NCBI GenBank assembly: GCA_029204225.1 | Contig: CM055100.1 | Coordinates: 29,528,649-29,592,648 of the forward strand | DNA length: 64,000 nt | From: Diphasiastrum complanatum | Taxonomy: Eukaryota > Streptophyta > Lycopodiopsida > Lycopodiales > Lycopodiaceae | Reading direction: 5' to 3' | Shown: positions 1-8,921 of the stretch, one piece after another | Layout: each line of letters begins with the position of its first letter | How positions within the stretch are numbered: position 1 is the first letter of the stretch | The notes under the pieces: generated by a model | What the model saw: only the letters and a program-made list of their open reading frames with translations | Database searches by the model: none | Told to the model about the DNA's origin: nothing | Translations under genes and position numbers: made by a program

Positions 1-187
1 ATACTTGAAGTACCTCCACAAGATTTGCACACAACGCTTGATCCTACAATGTCAACAAGTTGCCAATTTGCCAACACTAGAATACTAGATCTTGAACTTT
101 GTTCAAAAGAAAACATATTGACCACTTCAATACCTTTCAAGATCTGAATGAATTCATGTACTTGATCATACAAACCAGCAATGATAA

Positions 188-2614
188 CTATTCCATCTCC
201 AAGATCAAAGGATGCAAAACTATGGAACTAGTTTTATTGAAATTTGACAATTTCAACACATTGACATAACAATGTTCATACATGAGATTAGGCAAGTGAG
301 GTAGAGTAAGAAGACACTTCCTTGCAGCTCCAAAGACCTTACTTGAACCTTCAAGAACCTGTAAAAACAGATCCAAAATGCCTTGACCATTTGTCTCTTC
401 TTTGATGCTTTTCACTAGCTTCGAATTGCCACTTGTCTCTTGGTGTTGATGAAGCAATCCAAGATCAACCTCTTGATCTTCCAATAAGACATCAAAGATC
501 TTGCATATGTGAACATCTTCAGATCTGAAACTCTGAAGATACTCCCTCTCAAACACATGATTAAGATCCCACAAGATCTCATCAATGCTCAAATTTGACC
601 CTTCACTATAGTTAGTGAAAACAATGCCACCATCATAAACCAAAAGATAGATTCCAACATTTCCATTTAACATGAAGTAGAGTAGGTGAAGATGAGTATC
701 AAACCTAATCAAAACAGCCCTCTTGAGTTCATAACAAACCTCAATAAGCTCACCAATGATATCTCCCTTGCCTTGAAGAAGTTGCCACTTGAGTTGCTCC
801 ATGTAGTCTTCTTCAACCAACCTTTTGCCATCTTGACCATGAATGAACAATCCACCACAATCATAGAATGCTTTGAGTTGATGAAGAGATGTTAGATCCA
901 TGCTTTGGATCTTCCCAAGAACCACTCTTCCATTGCCCTTTCCTTCACAAGACTCCCTCTTAATGCTAGCACCACAAAAGTTAGAAACCTCCCTCTTGAT
1001 AGTTGCACCATAAGAAGTAGAAGACTCTTGAATATTAGAAGCCAAGAAAAGAATCCTTAGTACCTTCAACATAAGAGTGATTGAAGTACTCTCTCTTTTC
1101 AAACATGAACTTCTACTCAATGATTTAGGTAATGAGTCATATGATAATGATTCTTCCTCACTATCGTTCATAAAAACATCATTCAAAGTACATCCTACTT
1201 TGAACACTTCACATACTTCTCTTCCTTTTGACTTGTGATCTCCCTCACCAAGTCTCATGATAGAAACCTTTGATCTACTCTTTTTATGAAGAAATGTGAC
1301 ACCACTTGTTGCACAAATGACTTTATCACAAAAAGATGTAAAAGAACCATTTCCTTCAAGCATGCTCAAAGCACCATCATCTTTTCCCACATGATTACAT
1401 ACATCAATATGAAAAGAATTAGAAGAACAACCATCTTCTTGCAAAGAATGACACTTAGCATCTCCATCTTTTTCCATATGAACAAACAAGTCATTAGCAA
1501 CAATCACTTCCAAAGAAGAATCTTCATCAACTCCATTGATGAAGTTAGCTCCTTCCTTACCTTTTCCATTTTTGCACTTGCCATCTAGCACCATTGAAGA
1601 ACCACCAAGCCTTGGAAGTCCATGAGTAGAAGAGTACAAACATGATGCTAATTTAGCTCCACATGACTCCATATGACTAGTAGGTAACACTAGTGCATCT
1701 TCAAGATCCAATGGATCCAAAAAATTGACCATAGATTCACCAAAGCTTGCCAAGTTAGCACAACAATTATCATCTCCAAGAAGTACATTAGATCTCAACC
1801 TAGATCTAGCATTTTGTTTCTTATGGCATTCATTTGCAAAATGTCCTTTTATCCCACAATAAAAGCACTTGAACTTTGACTTATTGTTCTTAGTAGAAGA
1901 GGAAGAGGAAGAGTGATCATCATGATCAAAGTTACCACCTTTGGACCATTTCCCTTTGCCTTTACCTTTGCCCTTGAATTTGCCTTTTGTGAAGAAAGCC
2001 TCTTCACCTCCACCTTGCAAGGATGCACCATCAAGCTTTGATTGCAACCTATGTTCTTCAGCCAATAAGATTTCTTGCAAGTCAACCACACTTGGCAAGA
2101 CTCTTTGAATGGAAAAACTTTGCACAAGGTTAGCATGTTCATTTAGCAAACCATTCAACATAACTTGGACTATTTCACCATCTTTTATGTTCTCATCAAT
2201 GCATGCTAAATCATCACTTAGGGACTTAACTCTCAAGATAAATGCATGAGCACTTTCACCCTCTCTTTGCCTACTAGAAAATATTTGTCTCCTTAGGGTC
2301 AATACCCTAGATGTGGACTTTGATTCAAAGAGCTTCTTTAAGGCATTCCATGCCTCACTTGCACTTTGACACTTTCCAACTTCCTTGAGAAGTTCATTTG
2401 TAACATTCATTTTAATGATATGAAGAGCCCTTTTGGCCTTCTTATCAAACCTTTGTTGCTCTTGAAGTGTGAGAGGTCTCTCTTCAATTTCTGCAACTAT
2501 GTCCATGAGTTCATTCAACTCAAGTAAGGACTCCATCCTCACTTTCCAAGTAGAGTAGTTTGATGAACTCAACCTTTCACTAGACTCTAGCATGATCCCA
2601 CCATTGGAAGCCAT
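188..2614 (-). CDS. Gag fused to an unrecognised ~540-aa region (808 aa)
   Basis: Residues 1 to about 266 are a copia Gag: it opens with MASNGGIMLESSERLSSSNY, and a lysine/glycine-rich linker precedes a CCHC zinc knuckle (CFYCGIKGHFANEC, residues 250-263). Over this span it differs from element B's Gag at only three residues I could find. Directly after the knuckle it departs completely from B. The remaining ~540 aa are hydrophilic and serine-rich, then more hydrophobic toward the C terminus, and have none of the protease DSG, integrase HHCC/DDE or YVDD motifs. I do not recognise this part. The frame is open for 2.4 kb, which argues against long neutral decay. The start is the ATG shared with B. 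Gag would package element RNA in the cytoplasm; the function of the tail is unknown. Confidence 0.8.
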   Translation of the reverse strand: MASNGGIMLESSERLSSSNYSTWKVRMESLLELNELMDIVAEIEERPLTLQEQQRFDKKAKRALHIIKMNVTNELLKEVGKCQSASEAWNALKKLFESKSTSRVLTLRRQIFSSRQREGESAHAFILRVKSLSDDLACIDENIKDGEIVQVMLNGLLNEHANLVQSFSIQRVLPSVVDLQEILLAEEHRLQSKLDGASLQGGGEEAFFTKGKFKGKGKGKGKWSKGGNFDHDDHSSSSSSTKNNKSKFKCFYCGIKGHFANECHKKQNARSRLRSNVLLGDDNCCANLASFGESMVNFLDPLDLEDALVLPTSHMESCGAKLASCLYSSTHGLPRLGGSSMVLDGKCKNGKGKEGANFINGVDEDSSLEVIVANDLFVHMEKDGDAKCHSLQEDGCSSNSFHIDVCNHVGKDDGALSMLEGNGSFTSFCDKVICATSGVTFLHKKSRSKVSIMRLGEGDHKSKGREVCEVFKVGCTLNDVFMNDSEEESLSYDSLPKSLSRSSCLKRESTSITLMLKVLRILFLASNIQESSTSYGATIKREVSNFCGASIKRESCEGKGNGRVVLGKIQSMDLTSLHQLKAFYDCGGLFIHGQDGKRLVEEDYMEQLKWQLLQGKGDIIGELIEVCYELKRAVLIRFDTHLHLLYFMLNGNVGIYLLVYDGGIVFTNYSEGSNLSIDEILWDLNHVFEREYLQSFRSEDVHICKIFDVLLEDQEVDLGLLHQHQETSGNSKLVKSIKEETNGQGILDLFLQVLEGSSKVFGAARKCLLTLPHLPNLMYEHCYVNVLKLSNFNKTSSIVLHPLILEME

Positions 2615-3773
2615 GATTCTAATGTTTCTTCAACTTTTAGGTTTTGTCCTAAAGCACTTAGCACTCACTTTTCTCTCAACAAATGATAGATAAAGAGATC
2701 TATGAAGATTTAGGACCCTAAAACACTTCTATCTTGAACCTAGATGGTTTCCAAGCATAGAAAGGAAGATTGAAACACATGCAACACTTTGCACACACTA
2801 AGAATGGATTACAAAATCAAACCAACCTGAACACACTCTTGCTTAAGCTCTCAAACTTTCCAGCAAGTGACCAAATCAAGTTATGGTGTGAAGAGTTACT
2901 TGCATTCTTAGAAAATACCCAAAACTAGGATGCCAAGATTACCTAGTAATGAACAAACTTGATCAACATATGATCAACACACTAAGATATTGATTCAACC
3001 TGTAAAACCACATGTAAACCACACTTCTAAAAGTTTATAAACTCCAGCAAGTGATAAATACAAGATTTAGAGGTGAATGAATGAGCACACTTAGTGAATC
3101 ACAAGACTAGCTTCACTATCTTGTCAAATCTTGGTGTTTAGATGTAGATCTAAGATCACTTCACATGAGAATGTTCCTCAACCTGTTAAGAACCTGAAAA
3201 CACACTTGCATAATGGTTAACACCTTCCAGCAAATGCTCCAATCAAATTACATAAGGAGAGTTACTTACATGCTCAACAAAGTACACCAAAAATTATGCC
3301 AAAATTGATGACAATCTTTACAATATGCTCTTCACAATGGAGCTTGCAATATGTTCACCCAAAAAGGGGATCTTTCATCCAAATGGGAGCTTTGCTCAGC
3401 CTTTAGGAGAATTACAACTCACTCAAAAGAGCATTTGTCATCCACTTAAGGAGAAGTTTCATCCACTTAAGGAGAGTGTTCATCCAAGAATGGAGATTGT
3501 CAACAATAGGATTGAAAAGAACATTGTTAGTATTGAATATGCACAAGCCTCACAATCACAAATGATTAGGTGTTATGATCTGATCCAAAATAGTTTCTTT
3601 TCAGCCTCTGATCTTCAATAGACCTGAAATATGCTTTTGATCCACAAGTTCAACTCACAAAACAAAGGTTAGTAAGATTTGATCAACAAAGCAATGCAAA
3701 ATCATGCTAGAACTTGATCAAACATCCAAATATCACCAAAAATGGAATACTTACTGTAAATAGAAGCCAACCA
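2615..3773 (-). other. Leader of element A (untranslated, between PBS and gag)
   Basis: About 1.16 kb separates the primer-binding site from gag. Positions 2615-3150 match the leader of element B (4433-4969, opposite strand) almost base for base. The stretch is built of diverged repeats: similar blocks containing CCAGCAA start near 2825, 2990 and 3172. Positions 3369-3500 hold several imperfect copies of a ~20-bp unit around CATCCACTTAAGGAGA. Retrotransposon leaders normally hold dimerisation and packaging signals, but none can be identified here. A 98-aa ORF on the plus strand (3325-3621) is only the repeat read antisense. Confidence 0.6.
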
Positions 3774-3785
3774 GCTCTGATACCA
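3774..3785 (-). other. Primer-binding site of element A
   Basis: Minus-strand TGGTATCAGAGC directly abuts the LTR end. It is the standard plant copia PBS, complementary to the 3' end of initiator methionine tRNA, and it fixes which LTR is the 5' one. Confidence 0.9.
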
Positions 3786-4432
3786 TGTGAAAAATACAGA
3801 TCCTAAGTGGATCTAAACTCCAAGATCATTGGCTTGAATGCTTGCACTCCAAACTACATAAGCTAGGAATTGGCAACACATTCTATGCTACCTAGAATGC
3901 AAAGAACTTGATCAAAAAGCATTTATCACAAATGGAAACTTACATAAACATCAAGTGCGGCCCAAAATAGCATTATACAGTCCATAATACATCAGCCTAC
4001 CACTTTTGGAAAGCACCTAAGATCATACACACAAAGCTTGAACTCAATCACTACACAATGCCAACAATGGAAGGAGAACCCAATAGAAAAATCTCTCATT
4101 AAGCAAATGAATACAATGGATCTGCTCCAACCTGTTTCTCCACGGCCTACCTGCTATATATAGCTGAGAGAGATGACTCTCTCTCCTCTCTCTAGACCCT
4201 CCTTACCTAAAATATGCCCTATATAGGTAAAATTGGCATATATGTCCAAAATACATGAAAATGGACTCATTTCGAAGGTCTTGAAGTTTGACACTTCTTC
4301 ATACTGAAAAAATACACTTACTAAAAATATCTAGACCTGTTTCACACGTGTGAAAAGTCAGATCCTAAACTATGTGCCATTTTTAGCAATTTTGGCCTAA
4401 AACTAGACAAGGAAATGTTGACAATTTTCACA
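3786..4432 (-). repeat. 5' LTR of element A
   Basis: The 647-bp repeat starts TGTGAAAATTGTCAACATT and ends TTTTTCACA on the minus strand, so it has the TG...CA ends and a short terminal inverted repeat. It is clearly related to, but visibly diverged from, B's 3' LTR at 8917-9571. It contains a CACACGTGTG palindrome (4343-4352) and a TATA-like CTATATATAG near 4154-4164. The PBS follows its end. Confidence 0.9.
4343..4352. promoter_or_regulatory. CACACGTGTG palindrome (G-box core) in LTR A
   Basis: Embedded in TTTCACACGTGTGAAAA, about 180 bp upstream (in element orientation) of the TATA-like box near 4154-4164. CACGTG is the core recognised by plant bZIP and bHLH factors. Binding here is inferred from the motif alone. 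Confidence 0.45.
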
Positions 4433-4969
4433 AGATCTACATCTAAACACCAAGATTTGACAAGATAGTAAAGCTAGTCTTGTGATTCACTAAGTGTGCT
4501 CATTCATTCACCTCTAAATCTTGTATTTATCACTTGCTGGAGTTTATAAACTTTTAGAAGTGTGGTTTACATGTGGTTTTACAGGTTGAATCAATATCTT
4601 AGTGTGTTGATCATATGTTGATCAAGTTTGTTCATTACTAGGTAATCTTGGCATCCTAGTTTTGGGTATTTTCTAAGAATGCAAGTAACTCTTCACACCA
4701 TAACTTGATTTGGTCACTTGCTGGAAAGTTTGAGAGCTTAAGCAAGAGTGTGTTCAGGTTGGTTTGATTTTGTAATCCATTCTTAGTGTGTGCAAAGTGT
4801 TGCATGTGTTTCAATCTTCCTTTCTATGCTTGGAAACCATCTAGGTTCAAGATAGAAGTGTTTTAGGGTCCTAAATCTTCATAGATCTCTTTATCTATCA
4901 TTTGTTGAGAGAAAAGTGAGTGCTAAGTGCTTTAGGACAGAACCTAAAAGTTGAAGAAACATTAGAATC

Positions 4970-5968
4970 ATGGCTTCCAATGGTGGGATCATGCTAGAGT
5001 CTAGTGAAAGGTTGAGTTCATCAAACTACTCTACTTGGAAAGTGAGGATGGAGTCCTTACTTGAGTTGAATGAACTCATGAACATAGTTGCAGAAATTGA
5101 AGAGAGACCTCTCACACTTCAAGAGCAACAAAGGTTTGATAAGAAGGCCAAAAGGGCTCTTCATATCATTAAAATGAATGTTACAAATGAACTTCTCAAG
5201 GAAGTTGGAAAGTGTCAAAGTGCAAGTGAGGCATGGAATGCCTTAAAGAAGCTCTTTGAATCAAAGTCCACATCTAGGGTATTGACCCTAAGGAGACAAA
5301 TATTTTCTAGTAGGCAAAGAGAGGGTGAAAGTGCTCATGCATTTATCTTGAGAGTTAAGTCCCTAAGTGATGATTTAGCATGCATTGATGAGAACATAAA
5401 AGATGGTGAAATAGTCCAAGTTATGTTGAATGGTTTGCTAAATGAACATGCTAACCTTGTGCAAAGTTTTGCCATTCAAAGAGTCTTGCCAAGTGTGGTT
5501 GACTTGCAAGAAATCTTATTGGCTGAAGAACATAGGTTGCAATCAAAGCTTGATGGTGCATCCTTGCAAGGTGGAGGTGAAGAGGCTTTCTTCACAAAAG
5601 GCAAATTCAAGGGCAAAGGTAAAGGCAAAGGGAAATGGTCCAAAGGTGGTAACTTTGATCATGATGATCACTCTTCCTCTTCCTCTTCTACTAAGAACAA
5701 TAAGTCAAAGTTCAAGTGCTTTTATTGTGGGATAAAAGGTCATTTTGCAAATGAATGTTATAAGAAGAAAAGAGAGCAAGGAGAGAGGCAAGGAAATCTT
5801 ACAATAGATGAGGAAGAACATAACACATGTGAATCACTTGTTATGACTTCAAGTTTGTTAGCCAACATAGATGATAATGATCCTTGGTGGATTGATAGTG
5901 GAGCCTCATCTCACATGACAAGACATAAGGAATACTTTACATCCTTATTGTCTTATGAGAGAAGGTAA
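4970..5968 (+). CDS. gag: Copia Gag and protease start, element B
   Basis: This 332-aa ORF holds the retrotransposon capsid region (about 1-200), a basic KGKGKGK linker, a CCHC zinc knuckle (CFYCGIKGHFANEC, residues 250-263) and the aspartic protease active site WWIDSGASSHMT with Asp309. Copia elements usually encode gag and pol as one ORF. Here the frame ends at 5968 just after the protease motif, and the rest continues one frame over from 5955, so a small indel near 5955-5968 separates them. Up to the zinc knuckle it is almost identical to the N terminus of element A's ORF. The start is the ATG followed by ASNGG, shared by both copies. Confidence 0.9.
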   Translation: MASNGGIMLESSERLSSSNYSTWKVRMESLLELNELMNIVAEIEERPLTLQEQQRFDKKAKRALHIIKMNVTNELLKEVGKCQSASEAWNALKKLFESKSTSRVLTLRRQIFSSRQREGESAHAFILRVKSLSDDLACIDENIKDGEIVQVMLNGLLNEHANLVQSFAIQRVLPSVVDLQEILLAEEHRLQSKLDGASLQGGGEEAFFTKGKFKGKGKGKGKWSKGGNFDHDDHSSSSSSTKNNKSKFKCFYCGIKGHFANECYKKKREQGERQGNLTIDEEEHNTCESLVMTSSLLANIDDNDPWWIDSGASSHMTRHKEYFTSLLSYERR

Positions 5969-8921
5969 CATCATCTACACTGCAAATGATGGTCAATGTG
6001 ACATCAAAGGCATAGGCACTATTCCTATTTCCCTTTCAACAAATAGGAAAGCAAATCTTGAAAATGTTTTGTACATTCCTTCAATCACTAAGAATTTGCT
6101 TAGTGTAAGTCAAATGATTGACAAAGGACTTGATGTGGAGTTCATTGGAGATGCATGTTTGATAAGTAAATGTGGATCCTTGATTGCTCAAGGTAGGAGG
6201 CATGGTAAACTTTTCAAGCTTGATGCATGTGTGATCTCTAATCATGAAGGATGTATGGCTAGGGAGCAATTGACAAACCAAGAAGTTTGGCACAAGAGGT
6301 TGGGCCATCCCAACTTCAAATCTTTGGAGGTAATGGCAAAGAAAGAGCTTGTTCTTGGTCTCCCTAAAAGTCTTGTTGCAAACAATAGTGTTTGTGAACA
6401 TTGTGCCTTGTCCAAATCTCATAGACTTGCTTATTCTAGATCTACTTCTAGATCTAAAGAAGCTTTTCAACTTGTGCATTCTGATATTCATTCTTCTAGT
6501 ACAACTAGCAATGGTGGGGCAAAGATGTATGCAACTTTCATTGATGACTTTAGTAGGTATACTTGGATCTATCTTCTTAAAAGTAAGGATGAAGTGTTTG
6601 CTGCATTTGTCAAGTTCAAGAATGAAATGGAAAACCAATTCAATACAAAGATCAAATGCTTAAGATCTGATAATGGAGGGGAATACACCTCAAATAGGTT
6701 CAAAGACTTTTGTATAACACATGGGATTAAGAGGGAGATGTCTAGTCCTAGGACTCCACAACAGAATGGAGTGGCCGAGAGGAAGAATAGAACCCTTTGT
6801 GAATGTGCCAAGGCAATGAGACTACATGCTAATCTTGCTAAGTCTTTTTGGGGGGAAGCTTTAGCATGTGCTAACTATCTATGTAATAGATGGACAAGTG
6901 CTTCCTTGGATGGTAAAACTCCTCATGAGGTTCTTTATGGTAGAAGGCCGAGTGTCAAGCATTGTAGGATCTTTGGATGTACATGTTTTGTCAATATCAC
7001 ACTTGATGATAGAACTAAAGAAGATCCTTCATCAAAGAAGGGTGTGTTTGTTGGCTATAGTGAAGTAAGCAAGGCTTACAAAGTGTACATTCCTTCTACA
7101 AAGAAAGTTGTCATAAGTAGGGATGTCATCTTTCATGAAGAGAATGTTTCCAATGTTGTTGATGTTGATGTTGATGTGCCTACTAATCATCATGATGTGC
7201 AAGATGTCTTGGATGAAGATGGAGATGCCACTCCAAAGCAAACTTCAAGGAAGACTCAAAGGCAAAGGGCTAAGCCATCAAGGCTAACCTATGATGAAAA
7301 AGGAAAGCAAGTGGTGGACAACTTTAACCTTGCTTTTCTTACCTCTTTTGATGAACCAACTTGTGTAGGTGAAGCAATTCAAAAGAAGGAATGGATCCAA
7401 GCCATGGATCATGAGCATCAAGCACTCATCAAAAGCAACACATGGAGGTTGGTAAAGCTTCCAAAGGACAAGAAGGCAATTGGTTGTAAGTGGATCTTCA
7501 AGATCAAGACAAATCAAGATGGATCAATCAACAAGTACAAGGCAAGGTTGGTGGCAAAGGGGTATGCTCAAGAATATGGTATTGACTATGATGAGACCTT
7601 TGCACCCGTGGCAAAGATGGTAACTATTCGAATCCTAATCTCTCTTGCAACTCTTTATGATTGGGATATGTGGCAAATGGATGTTACTAATGCCTTCTTG
7701 AATGGTGATCTTGAAGAAGATATTTACATGGAGCAACCCGAGGGCTATGTTTCACATGATGAGCCTAATCATGTGTGCTATCTCCAAAAGAGTTTGTATG
7801 GGCTAAAGCAAGCACCAAGGAGTTGGTATGCTAAGCTCAATTCCTTCTTACTTTCTCAAAACTTTGTTATGAGTGAGTATGATCATTCTCTCTACTTTAG
7901 ATTGAATGAAAATGATATCACTTTACTTTTGATCTATGTTGATGACATTATCTTAAGTGGTGGTAACAATCTAGATATAGATGAAATCAAGATGGCACTC
8001 AAAAGAGAGTTTGAAATTCAAGATCTTGGTAAACTTCATTATATCTTAGGAATAGAGATTATTAGAACTTCTAAATCTACATTCATATGTCAAGAAAAGT
8101 ATGTTAACTCTATTTTAAAAAGGTTTCATATGGAAGATTGTAAAGTTGTTTCTACTCCTATGGAATCAAATGTAAAGCTAACTACAAGAAGTAATGAAAG
8201 ATCCTTCAAGGACATTACTCTCTATAGAAAGCTAATAGGATCTCTTATATGGTTAACCATCACAAGACCTGATCTAAGCTTTGTGGTTGGTAAACTAAGT
8301 CAATTTATGCAAGATCCTAGTGAGGCTCATTGGAAGCTAGGAAAGAGAGTACTTAGATACATCTCGGGATCTAGAGATTTTGGCATCTTGTATGGAGGTA
8401 CTACACCTAACCTTTGTGGATTTTCAGATTCAGATTTTGCAGGTGATCAAATGGATAGGAAGTCAACAAGTGCCTTTGCAATCTATCTTGGAGATGGAGT
8501 GGTCTCATGGCTATCAAAGAAGCAACCAACTATCTCTCTATCTTCCACCGAAGCCGAGTACAAGGCATTAACAACATGCACCAAGGAGATTCTTTGGATC
8601 AAGAGGATGTTATTGGATCTTCACTTGCTGGAACCAGAGAAGACTCCAATCATACTTTGTGATAACCTTTCAGCCCAAAGCTTGGCAAGCAATCCTGTTT
8701 TTCATGCAAGGAGCAAGCACATTGAGATTGCTCACCATTTTGTGAGAGATCAAGTCATTGCCAAAGAGGTGGAGCTTCAACATGTCTCTTCAAAGGAGTG
8801 TGTGGCTGATATCTTCACCAAACCATTGGGAAAGGACCTATATTTAATGCATAGATCTAATCTTGGAATGTGCTCAAAGACTATGTTGAAACTAGCATCC
8901 AATGTTGAAGAGGGAGTGTGA
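5955..8921 (+). CDS. pol: Copia Pol (integrase, reverse transcriptase, RNase H), element B
   Basis: The 988-aa ORF has no internal stop. In order: rest of the protease region (IYTANDGQCDIKGIGTIP), gag-pre-integrase with the HHCC-type zinc site (WHKRLGHPN...CEHC), integrase core with Asp177, Asp239 and Glu275 (a DD35E spacing), the reverse transcriptase with AFLNGDLEEDIYMEQPEGY, LYGLKQAPRSWY and the catalytic YVDD (residues 661-664), then RNase H (SDSDFAGD...SSTEAEY...DNLSAQ) ending in the usual copia tail (HIEIAHHFVRD, ADIFTKPL). All catalytic residues I can check are present. It lacks its own gag start, so expression would need the upstream ORF and a frame change. This is the best candidate in the window for a functional polymerase. 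Confidence 0.9.
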   Translation: MREGNIIYTANDGQCDIKGIGTIPISLSTNRKANLENVLYIPSITKNLLSVSQMIDKGLDVEFIGDACLISKCGSLIAQGRRHGKLFKLDACVISNHEGCMAREQLTNQEVWHKRLGHPNFKSLEVMAKKELVLGLPKSLVANNSVCEHCALSKSHRLAYSRSTSRSKEAFQLVHSDIHSSSTTSNGGAKMYATFIDDFSRYTWIYLLKSKDEVFAAFVKFKNEMENQFNTKIKCLRSDNGGEYTSNRFKDFCITHGIKREMSSPRTPQQNGVAERKNRTLCECAKAMRLHANLAKSFWGEALACANYLCNRWTSASLDGKTPHEVLYGRRPSVKHCRIFGCTCFVNITLDDRTKEDPSSKKGVFVGYSEVSKAYKVYIPSTKKVVISRDVIFHEENVSNVVDVDVDVPTNHHDVQDVLDEDGDATPKQTSRKTQRQRAKPSRLTYDEKGKQVVDNFNLAFLTSFDEPTCVGEAIQKKEWIQAMDHEHQALIKSNTWRLVKLPKDKKAIGCKWIFKIKTNQDGSINKYKARLVAKGYAQEYGIDYDETFAPVAKMVTIRILISLATLYDWDMWQMDVTNAFLNGDLEEDIYMEQPEGYVSHDEPNHVCYLQKSLYGLKQAPRSWYAKLNSFLLSQNFVMSEYDHSLYFRLNENDITLLLIYVDDIILSGGNNLDIDEIKMALKREFEIQDLGKLHYILGIEIIRTSKSTFICQEKYVNSILKRFHMEDCKVVSTPMESNVKLTTRSNERSFKDITLYRKLIGSLIWLTITRPDLSFVVGKLSQFMQDPSEAHWKLGKRVLRYISGSRDFGILYGGTTPNLCGFSDSDFAGDQMDRKSTSAFAIYLGDGVVSWLSKKQPTISLSSTEAEYKALTTCTKEILWIKRMLLDLHLLEPEKTPIILCDNLSAQSLASNPVFHARSKHIEIAHHFVRDQVIAKEVELQHVSSKECVADIFTKPLGKDLYLMHRSNLGMCSKTMLKLASNVEEGV
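8907..8916 (+). other. Polypurine tract of element B
   Basis: GAAGAGGGAG ends exactly at the first base of the 3' LTR, the position where plus-strand DNA synthesis is primed. It overlaps the last codons of pol. Confidence 0.8.

Larger units (their letters stand above)
1..4432 (-). mobile_element. Copia element A, non-autonomous, 5' part (3' end beyond the window)
   Basis: Read on the minus strand: LTR (4432-3786), tRNA-Met primer-binding site (3785-3774), leader (3773-2615), one long ORF (2614-188) and 3' untranslated sequence running off the left edge. There is no protease, integrase, reverse transcriptase or RNase H. The gag and leader nearly equal those of element B, which follows on the other strand. 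B's leader begins exactly where A's LTR stops, so A most likely inserted into B's leader and the rest of B lies left of the window. The 3' LTR and second target duplication are not visible, so completeness cannot be judged. Confidence 0.85.

Noticed and set aside
686-895. Plus-strand ORFs inside element A (686-895, 1286-1588) and minus-strand ORFs inside B's pol (6081-6638 and others)
   Set aside because: Antisense shadows of long coding frames; they have no motif of their own.
3325-3621. 98-aa ORF in the leader of A
   Set aside because: It reads the short tandem repeats antisense to the element and has no recognisable domain.
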